A program made the position numbers and the translations under genes. Of a DNA stretch of 64,000 bases, positions 58,552 to 64,000 are shown one piece after another. Under the pieces are notes generated by a model. That model was not told where the DNA came from, ran no database searches, and saw nothing but the letters and a program-made list of their open reading frames with translations. Numbering within the stretch: the first letter of the stretch is position 1; every line of letters begins with the position of its first letter. The DNA is from JAOZHU01 sp964632845 (GTDB lineage Archaea; Thermoproteota; Bathyarchaeia; Bathyarchaeales; Bathycorpusculaceae): assembly GCA_964632845.1 (NCBI GenBank), contig CAZWDU010000001.1, positions 62,001 through 126,000 of the forward strand. The letters run 5' to 3'.

Positions 58552-60030
58552 ATGGGTTACGGTAAAGGTCACTACCCGACAGAAAACGTTCCACTTGAAA
58601 AACTAAACAATTACACATGGCGCATAGCCCAATACAAGTCGGAAATGCGTGTTCCAGGCATGGTTTTCGCCAACGAAAGCCTCATGGAGAAGATGCAGAC
58701 GGACCGCACGCTTTGGCAATGCGCTAACGTAACACATTTACCAGGCATCTACAAGTACGCCGTGACGTTGCCTGACGGGCACGAGGGCTACGGTTTTCCT
58801 ATAGGCGGCGTTGCCGCGACAGACTACGATGAAGGCGTAATCAGCCCAGGCGGCGTCGGCTACGACATCAACTGCGGCGTTCGCCTCTTAACCACAAACC
58901 TTTCAGAGCAGGCGTTAAGACCGAAGCTTGCGCAGTTAGCAAGTGCCATTTTTGAGAATGTACCTTCGGGACTTGGGAGCCGCCGCAAAGACTTCAAGAT
59001 AACCTCTGGCGACTTGGATAGGCTGGTTGTTGAGGGTGTGCAGTGGATTATTGACCGAGGCTTAGGCTGGGCTGGTGACGCGGGGCACTGTGAAGAAGGC
59101 GGATGCATGAAGAACGCGAATCCCAGCAAGGTTTCCGCCACAGCTAAAAACAGGGGCTTAACCCAAATTGGCACGTTGGGCTCTGGTAATCATTTTCTTG
59201 AAATCCAGAAAGTTGATAGAATTTTCAATCCGCGAACCGCCAAAACGTTCGGCATTGAAGAGGAAGGGCAAGTTACGGTTATGATTCATTGTGGCTCCCG
59301 GGGTTATGGGCATCAAGTTTGCTCCGACTACCTGCGGGTCATGGAGCACGCAGTGCAGAAGTACAAGATAGCTTTGCCTGACAGGGAACTATCATGTGCG
59401 CCTGGACACAGTAGCGAGGCTGAAGATTACTTCCAAGCAATGGCGTGCGCGGTTAACTACGCGTTTTCGAACAGGCAAGCCATAATGCACTGGGTCAGGC
59501 AGAGTTTCCAGCAGGTTTACCATGAAGACGCGGAAAATTTCGGGTTGAAACTCGTTTACGACGTGGCGCACAACATTGCGAAAGTGGAGACACACAAGAT
59601 TGACGACGGGCAGAAGAAGGTTTGGGTTCACAGGAAAGGCGCTACCCGGGCGTTTCCAGCGGGGCACATGGAGGTTCCAGCCGATTACCGCAGTGAGGGG
59701 CAGCCCGTGCTTATTCCGGGGAGCATGGGGACGAGTTCGTGGGTGCTTGTTGGCGCTGAGCAGGCTATGGAGTTGTCTTTTGGTTCAACAGCGCATGGTG
59801 CAGGGCGAATGATGAGTCGTTCCGCTGCTAAACGGCGTTACTGGGGTGGCGACGTGAAAACTGCTTTGGAGAAGCGCGGGATAGTTGTGAGGGCTGCGAG
59901 CGCTCAGGTTTTGGCTGAGGAAGCGGATGCTGCGTATAAGGATGTGGATGCTGTGGCTGACGTGAGCGACAAGCTGGGCATCGCCACGAAGGTTGCAAGG
60001 CTCGTGCCAATAGCGGTTATCAAAGGCTAA
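58552..60030 (+). CDS. rtcB: RNA-splicing ligase RtcB
   Basis: RtcB joins tRNA halves after intron removal and repairs RNA with GTP. Visible motifs are FPIGGVAATDYDEGVISPGG, GYDINCGVRLL, GTLGSGNHFLEIQ, MIHCGSRGYGHQV, DVAHNIAKVE, GKRKGATRAFP-like VWVHRKGATRAFPAGH, and PGSMGTSSWVL. The His guanylylation site lies in the HGAGRMMSRS segment. Length is 492 residues, with no intein. A TATA-like TTTATACC lies about 40 bases upstream. Confidence 0.96.
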   Translation: MGYGKGHYPTENVPLEKLNNYTWRIAQYKSEMRVPGMVFANESLMEKMQTDRTLWQCANVTHLPGIYKYAVTLPDGHEGYGFPIGGVAATDYDEGVISPGGVGYDINCGVRLLTTNLSEQALRPKLAQLASAIFENVPSGLGSRRKDFKITSGDLDRLVVEGVQWIIDRGLGWAGDAGHCEEGGCMKNANPSKVSATAKNRGLTQIGTLGSGNHFLEIQKVDRIFNPRTAKTFGIEEEGQVTVMIHCGSRGYGHQVCSDYLRVMEHAVQKYKIALPDRELSCAPGHSSEAEDYFQAMACAVNYAFSNRQAIMHWVRQSFQQVYHEDAENFGLKLVYDVAHNIAKVETHKIDDGQKKVWVHRKGATRAFPAGHMEVPADYRSEGQPVLIPGSMGTSSWVLVGAEQAMELSFGSTAHGAGRMMSRSAAKRRYWGGDVKTALEKRGIVVRAASAQVLAEEADAAYKDVDAVADVSDKLGIATKVARLVPIAVIKG

Positions 60031-60140
60031 GGTTCCATACGTAACGCCGTTCGTGCTGCTTGGACAAATGTTGATTATGGCAAAGCTAAAAAGGCGAGAA
60101 GACCAGAATAGCTTTTCAGATTTAGGGGGAAACTGGACAA

Positions 60141-61073
60141 ATGTTTAATGCGAAAGAGTTTATTGAAATTTCGTTGGAGGAAATCAGAAAGACCGTTGGA
60201 GAAAGCCGCGTAATCTCTGCTTGTTCGGGCGGTGTTGACAGCACAGTTACAACCGCTTTAGTTCACAGGGCAGTAGGTGACAGTTTAGTTGCGGTTTTCA
60301 TAGATGATGGTCTTCGCAGAGAAGGCGAACCTGAATTTGTGGTTGAAACGCTCAAGAGCTTAGGCATCCGAACCAAGTATGTTGCTGCACAAAAGGAGTT
60401 CTTCGAGGTTTTCAAAGGTAAAACGGACGCTGAGGAGAAGCGGAAGGCTTTCAGAGACAAGTTCTACAAGACACTGGGCAAAGCTGCTAAGGAAGAGAAA
60501 ATCGCGTTCATCGCACAGGGAACAATAAAAGCTGATGTTATCGAAACAGTGGGCGGAATAAAATCTCAGCACAATGTTCTGGAGCAGATAGGTATTGACC
60601 CTGCGATTTACGGCTACAAAATCCTTGAGCCATTGAAGGAACTGTTTAAGCCAGACGTTAGAAAAGTGGCTCGTGAATTGGGGTTGCCGAAAGAAGTGTC
60701 TGAACGCATGCCGTTTCCAGGTCCTGCTTTGTCGCTGAGAGTTCTCGGCGAAGTCACTCCAGAACGAGTTGCAGTGGTGCGGAAAGCCACGGAGATTGTG
60801 GAGGAGGAAACGCGGAAATTGGGCACTTTCCAGAACTTCGCGGTGCTTCACAACGATAAAGCAACAGGCATTAAAGCGGGTAAACGAGTCTACGGAGATA
60901 TCATCACGGTGCGCATTGTGGACTCGGAGGACGCTGTAACCGCTAAAGCTCGGCAAGTTCCTTATGAGATTCTCATGTGCATCTCGGCGAGGATAACAGA
61001 CGAAATCCCGAGTGTTGTCCGCTGCCTATATGATATAACTGATAAACCGCCTGCAACGATAGAATTTGAATAA
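60141..61073 (+). CDS. guaAB: GMP synthase subunit B (ATP-pyrophosphatase and dimerisation domains)
   Basis: Archaea make GMP synthase from separate glutaminase (GuaAA) and ATP-PPase (GuaAB) subunits; this is the second. It has SACSGGVDSTVTTALVHRA (PP-loop), VFIDDGLRREGE, AQGTIKADVIETVG, KSQHNV, ERMPFPGPALSLRVLGEVTP and the C-terminal YDITDKPPATIEFE. The length of 310 residues is usual. No guaAA is adjacent in the window. Confidence 0.94.
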   Translation: MFNAKEFIEISLEEIRKTVGESRVISACSGGVDSTVTTALVHRAVGDSLVAVFIDDGLRREGEPEFVVETLKSLGIRTKYVAAQKEFFEVFKGKTDAEEKRKAFRDKFYKTLGKAAKEEKIAFIAQGTIKADVIETVGGIKSQHNVLEQIGIDPAIYGYKILEPLKELFKPDVRKVARELGLPKEVSERMPFPGPALSLRVLGEVTPERVAVVRKATEIVEEETRKLGTFQNFAVLHNDKATGIKAGKRVYGDIITVRIVDSEDAVTAKARQVPYEILMCISARITDEIPSVVRCLYDITDKPPATIEFE

Positions 61074-61186
61074 ACAGCGCTTGCCTCTGCGGATGCATAT
61101 CCATTCTTTTCCCTTTTGTTGCTAAGCGTTAAGAGTGAAAGTTAATACTCTGCGTTCTGCATTTTGATTGTTGAAGGCGTTTCTCC

Positions 61187-61843
61187 GTGTCATATAAAGA
61201 CGAATGCGGCATCTGCGGCAGAGTGTTAAGAGCTTACCGCTTAAAAAAATGCGAGCGATGCAAAAAGTTGTTCTGCCGTGACTGCATGGTGGCGGATGTT
61301 GCCACTGGTGACCCGACGCATCTGCTGTGTCTGAACTGCGCTAGCCGTGTTGTTTCGCCGCGGCAACGCTCGAAGTACGCTGGGCTCGCGAATCATTTGA
61401 AGTTCAGAGGTGCTTTCACGAGGCTTGTGAAGCTCTCTTTTGCTAGGATGGACGGGTTAATTGGCAGTAATCTTCCGATGAGCGCGTACAGGGAGGAGTC
61501 GTGGTGGCGCAGTTCGTCTTCGACTGCTCACGCGAAGGCTTGGTTGGATTCTGGTTGGGAAGTGCAGGAAGTGAACTTGAAAGAAGGCTACGTGGTGTTC
61601 AAGAAGGTGCGTGATGTGCCTTTTAAGCGCAGAAAGCGTAAGAGCGAGATTAAGAAGCCTTTTACGCCTGTTCGTGTTCGTTCATCGAAGCCTAAGGTGC
61701 CGTCTAAGACGAAAGTGTCGAAGCTTTATGCGCGGATTAAGAATGTGGAGCGTCAGCGAACTGCGCGTGGCTACGTTAGAGGGTTTAAGCCTAGGTCTCA
61801 GTATGAGAAGAAGCTGTTTAAGCCTGACGAAAAACCGCGGTAG
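61187..61843 (+). CDS. zinc-finger protein with C-terminal basic tail
   Basis: The 218-residue protein begins with cysteine pairs (CGICGRVLRAYRLKKCERC, CRDCMVADV, CLNCASRV) that form a zinc-finger-like domain of about 55 residues. A domain with SWWRSSSSTAHAKAWLDSGW and EVNLKEGYVVFKKVR follows (about 100-140); I recall similar short domains in archaeal nucleic-acid proteins but cannot name them. The remaining 70 residues are Lys/Arg-rich. RNA or DNA binding is likely. The start is GTG. Confidence 0.6.
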   Translation: MSYKDECGICGRVLRAYRLKKCERCKKLFCRDCMVADVATGDPTHLLCLNCASRVVSPRQRSKYAGLANHLKFRGAFTRLVKLSFARMDGLIGSNLPMSAYREESWWRSSSSTAHAKAWLDSGWEVQEVNLKEGYVVFKKVRDVPFKRRKRKSEIKKPFTPVRVRSSKPKVPSKTKVSKLYARIKNVERQRTARGYVRGFKPRSQYEKKLFKPDEKPR

Positions 61844-61950
61844 CCTAAAGCAGGAAACATGCGTTTTTGAATAGTCTTTTCTTAACGGTCAATATAGATA
61901 GAGTGTGATAGAGACCTGTGTTGAGTGACTTGTGGTTTAACGCTCTGCAG

Positions 61951-62130
61951 TTATATTGTGCATTTTTGTTCTGGCGTTAGCACAGTGAACGTTAGCTTCT
62001 TATCGAGGATTTTACTCGGTTTGGTTGCTTTTCCTTTGGAGCCTATCCAATAGAGGCTCCATCCGATAAACCACGTGAAAATTGCGCTAGGGATTGTTAG
62101 AAGCAGAGCTATTTTGTTTCGTTTATGCAT
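61951..62130 (-). CDS. small single-span membrane protein (59 aa)
   Basis: The frame encodes MHKRNKIALLLTIPSAIFTW with FIGWSLYWIGS next, forming one clear transmembrane helix after a basic N-terminus, and a short cytoplasmic or external tail. The ATG has AAGGA seven bases upstream. It resembles short archaeal membrane proteins with a GWSLYWIGS pattern. The function is unknown. Confidence 0.6.
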   Translation of the reverse strand: MHKRNKIALLLTIPSAIFTWFIGWSLYWIGSKGKATKPSKILDKKLTFTVLTPEQKCTI

Positions 62131-62232
62131 GATTTTCCTTTTAACTTAATTAGCTAATATGGTTTTTTAACATGCACGTGTATAGCTAACTAATAATTCG
62201 GTTTTTTCAACTTTGAACAGCCTTCTCTGCAG

Positions 62233-62377
62233 GATAACTGTGAGTTGCGGGTTATTGAACAGGCTTTCAAAGGTGGGGTTTAGAGGTTACTGCTGGCGTT
62301 GTCACTGTTAGAAATGGGCTTATAATCGAAGAGATACACATGCTGTAGGCGGCAAGCTGCAGCGATAACTGTGAGTT
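62233..62377. repeat. 14-bp direct repeat in the gene-poor region
   Basis: GATAACTGTGAGTT occurs at 62233-62246 and 62364-62377, each preceded by CTGCAG with zero or one extra base. The region 62131-62426 otherwise holds no gene that I can support. Confidence 0.35.
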
Positions 62378-62426
62378 AACTTTTTTAGGTTAGATGTCTA
62401 TTTTGCCGTTAAATTCACGTAACAGT

Positions 62427-62573
62427 TCACGTGGTGGCTTCATAGAATACTAATTGGCATTTTGGGCATTGTCTCAGACTAACGCGTATCTGTTTTCTCC
62501 TTCCAACCTCCATTATCGGAGTGTCCAGTTCAACAGTTTCACTTTCACATCTGGGGCATCGATTTTTGTACAA
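62427..62573 (-). CDS. small zinc-ribbon protein (48 aa)
   Basis: A TTG-started frame encodes YKNRCPRCESETVELDTPIM and ends RQCPKCQLVFYEATT. The two CxxC pairs 30 residues apart give a Cys4 zinc ribbon with a hydrophobic strand after it. A GAGGGG lies 11 bases upstream. The stop in frame upstream rules out a long N-terminal extension, so the protein is truly short or a fragment. Confidence 0.5.
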   Translation of the reverse strand: MYKNRCPRCESETVELDTPIMEVGRRKQIRVSLRQCPKCQLVFYEATT

Positions 62574-62737
62574 CTCCTCAACAACCCCTCAAGTTCCCAA
62601 TCTACGTTACGTTTTTGTCGGTTAAAAATTCATCGCTGTCAATGCTCTGCATTTTTTTTATTATTCACATTAAAAAAGCTCCAGAAAATAGGCAATCCAT
62701 AACTAGATTATGTTTGCGCAGAGGTAACTTTGGCCAC

Positions 62738-62878
62738 TTAATCAAGCGCAGTGCTAGAGAAGCTTAAAATAGCCTTTTCCGTGAAAAGTAATGTTACGTT
62801 GTCGTCGTCTAGTTGATTTAGGACACACGCCTTAGGGCAAAGTAATTTCTTACTCTCTCTTCTTGGCTTGTTCTTCAT
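62738..62878 (-). CDS. possible small protein (46 aa)
   Basis: The frame starts MKNKPRRESKKLLCPKACVL and continues NQLDDDNVTLLFTEKAILSF to a stop. The ATG has GAGGAT about seven bases upstream. The composition is balanced and basic at the N-terminus, but the family is unknown. The CPKAC pair may be a metal or redox site. Confidence 0.4.
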   Translation of the reverse strand: MKNKPRRESKKLLCPKACVLNQLDDDNVTLLFTEKAILSFSSTALD

Positions 62879-62950
62879 TTTTGATATCCTCTATAGTGGT
62901 GTTGTTAGTTCTAGATTTCAGGTTTCTGATGTTTTTTCTTTGGCGCGCGT

Positions 62951-63166
62951 TTATTTTCGGGTTTTTTCATCTTCGAAAATGAATAGACCGTCTATTGTGG
63001 TTTTTAGAGTTTGAGCTATCTGGTGAGCTAGCATTAGGGATGGATTGTATTTGCCCTTTTCTAGGTAAAGGATGGTTTCTCTCCTTACACCTACGCTTTT
63101 TGCAAGGTCGTCTTGGGTCAAATCGTATCGCGCTCTTAACTCTTTGATTCGGGTTTTGAATTTCAT
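62951..63166 (-). CDS. XRE-family HTH regulator (short)
   Basis: This 71-residue protein is a helix-turn-helix of the Cro/C1 type: IKELRARYDLTQDDLAKSVG, VRRETILYLEKGKYNPSLML, AHQIAQTLKTTIDGLFIFED. It is the last gene of a three-gene unit with two small membrane proteins, and its start abuts the membrane protein stop. Such HTH proteins often sit next to DUF2178 membrane proteins in archaea and probably control their own operon. Confidence 0.88.
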   Translation of the reverse strand: MKFKTRIKELRARYDLTQDDLAKSVGVRRETILYLEKGKYNPSLMLAHQIAQTLKTTIDGLFIFEDEKTRK

Positions 63167-63504
63167 CAGAGTTCTCCTTTTTTGGCGTAGTACCAGCTCA
63201 GTAAGCCGAACGAGAATCCAGATACTAGCATTATGGCGATCACAGTCCATCCTGTTTCCAGTTCAGGCAAGAAGTGTAGAAACTCGTTTCCGAAAATGTT
63301 CCACAGCATTATTGATACCATGAAGGCTAAGGTAATATAATAGGTGCCGAGTGCTGCTTTACCTTGAATCTTTGCTGTTCGTTCATCTTGCATTGGGTAT
63401 CCTGCTTTCTTGTTTTTTTGCACCGTCCAGATCATAAATATTGCCAGTAGAATAATTACTGCGGCGTTTAGAATCAGAATTGTTGGCCATATGAATGTAG
63501 CTAT
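63166..63504 (-). CDS. DUF2178-like membrane protein; start uncertain
   Basis: The protein has AGYPMQDERTAKIQGKAALG, the DER-containing DUF2178 signature, and two hydrophobic segments after it. An N-terminal segment (TFIWPTILILNAAVIILLAI) is also hydrophobic and lies in frame upstream of the first ATG (63435). That ATG lacks a Shine-Dalgarno and would cut this helix. The frame is open only to the stop codon of the preceding gene at 63511-63513. A Shine-Dalgarno AAAGGTGA overlaps that stop, six bases before an in-frame ATA at 63504. The true start is therefore probably an ATA or another rare codon; 63504 is used here. Confidence 0.62.
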   Translation of the reverse strand: MATFIWPTILILNAAVIILLAIFMIWTVQKNKKAGYPMQDERTAKIQGKAALGTYYITLAFMVSIMLWNIFGNEFLHFLPELETGWTVIAIMLVSGFSFGLLSWYYAKKGEL

Positions 63505-63510
63505 AGCTAT

Positions 63511-63723
63511 TCACCTTTCGTTATTCATTGCTCTTCTTTGGGTTGCGATTAGCCCTATTCCTGTTATTCCGAGTACAGTCGCGACGTTTGTTGCTGTTTC
63601 GCTCAGAATTGCTCCGTTAAACATCAGTCCCGCTTCGGCTATACAAATAGAAATTCCTAAAACGAATAATATCTTTCTATATTCTTTCGTGTTTCTCGGC
63701 CTCCACTTAATTATATCTAACAT
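63511..63723 (-). CDS. small two-span membrane protein
   Basis: The 70-residue protein has a basic N-terminus (MLDIIKWRPRNTKEYRKI), two hydrophobic segments (ILFVLGISICIAEAGLMF and NVATVLGITGIGLIATQ) and a basic tail RRAMNNER. It is the first gene of the unit that ends in the XRE regulator. The function is unknown. Confidence 0.6.
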   Translation of the reverse strand: MLDIIKWRPRNTKEYRKILFVLGISICIAEAGLMFNGAILSETATNVATVLGITGIGLIATQRRAMNNER

Positions 63724-63889
63724 TTTATTCTATTTATGTAACATAAAGTTATTTATTTCTAACTAATAAATGTTCTGGCACTATATTTCATTTCCTTCAG
63801 ATTTGGAAAAAGTACATCCACTCGTCCAGTCTCTGGATGCACACGCGTTCCATTGTTAGTTTACTCTTTGCTTACTGCAAGGGGCGTCC

Positions 63890-64000
63890 TCATCTTTTTG
63901 AAAGAGAGGCATTTGTGTGGCTGACTGTGCTGGGTTTTTGCCCGTCGTTGGTCAGCATGGTTAGGGTTGATGCGATAGCTTTTTTTGTTTCTAAAACTAT
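63890..64000 (-). CDS. possible C-terminal end of a gene cut by the window edge
   Basis: On the minus strand an open frame from the edge reads VLETKKAIASTLTMLTNDGQ and ends ASLSKR before TGA. It looks like the end of a protein, but only 36 residues are visible, so this is tentative. The 166 bases between it and the membrane-protein gene show nothing else. Confidence 0.3.
   Translation of the reverse strand: MVLETKKAIASTLTMLTNDGQKPSTVSHTNASLSKR

Noticed and set aside
62260..62345. Open frame ending EVTAGVVTVRNGLIIEEIHML as a gene remnant
   Set aside because: It looks protein-like, but it has no start codon, is closed by a stop just upstream and has no clear homologue that I can name; a fragment is possible but not supported.
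62454..62702. Plus-strand 82-codon frame in the right-hand gap
   Set aside because: It is Phe/Leu/Ser-rich shadow sequence opposite the zinc-ribbon frame on the minus strand, without a ribosome-binding site.
1..64000. CRISPR arrays, transposons, integrases or phage blocks
   Set aside because: No regular repeat-spacer series, no transposase or integrase motifs and no terminal repeats were seen.

Overview
The window is a stretch of an archaeal chromosome from a strict anaerobe. The archaeal assignment rests on the ribosomal cluster (eS4, eL32, eL19 and RNase P protein Rnp1 inserted among universal r-proteins), archaeal release factor aRF1, archease with RtcB, and the C1-carrier enzyme Ftr. A eukaryote-type topoisomerase IB, a MtdA/MtdB-like dehydrogenase beside a Wood-Ljungdahl gene, and no methanogenesis gene in view point to the Thermoproteota/Bathyarchaeia side of the tree. 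That placement is inference; no rRNA gene is present. No tRNA, rRNA, CRISPR array, transposase or integrase was recognised.

Layout. 1-5.5 kb: rubredoxin, rubrerythrin, a short PriS-like primase, a flavoprotein disulfide reductase, a glutaredoxin/ferredoxin-disulfide-reductase pair, endonuclease III. 5.6-12.3 kb: peroxiredoxin, an iron-transporter-like membrane protein, an HtrA-like protease, a cysteine-bearing regulator, a ferritin-like protein, flavodoxin and a thioredoxin-reductase-like protein. 12.4-15.8 kb: an electron-transfer module of a four-cluster ferredoxin/double-MvhD protein followed by NfnA- and NfnB-like subunits. 16-23 kb: a PH-like membrane protein, an acyl-CoA synthetase and hydrogenase maturation genes hypF, hypC, hypD and hypE. 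23.4-25.2 kb: a DAC-domain (nucleotide cyclase or sensor) protein and an intergenic region with two divergent candidate small RNAs. 25.2-33.9 kb: the r-protein operon uL22 to uL30. 34-40.4 kb: a putative metallopeptidase, topoisomerase IB, a DUF167 protein, a Tfx-like regulator with two small membrane proteins, aRF1 and Ftr. 40.7-48.1 kb: a complete diaminopimelate/lysine operon by the DapL route (dapA-dapB-lysC-asd-lysA-dapF-dapL). 49-54.2 kb: a five-gene operon of membrane-anchored surface proteins, three of them paralogues and two beta-helix proteins. 54.2-61.8 kb: MtdA/B-like dehydrogenase, M42 aminopeptidase, archease, adenylate kinase, an MBL-fold hydrolase, RtcB, GMP synthase subunit B and a zinc-finger protein. 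61.9-64 kb: gene-poor DNA with small genes, then a DUF2178/XRE regulator operon.

How the genes work together. The left 16 kb is dominated by thiol/iron redox chemistry and oxygen defence typical of anaerobes, joined to NAD(P)H/ferredoxin electron transfer. Hyp genes imply a NiFe hydrogenase elsewhere. Ftr and the MtdA/B-like enzyme imply an archaeal methyl branch using a methanopterin-type carrier. Starts were chosen by Shine-Dalgarno spacing. GTG and TTG starts are frequent, and at least one gene (nfnA-like) has only a non-standard start (ACG) in a position fitting its family and its Shine-Dalgarno. The most unusual items are the DAC-domain protein with the neighbouring divergent RNA candidates, the surface-protein operon behind tandem palindromes, the MvhD-Nfn module and the unusual start codons.
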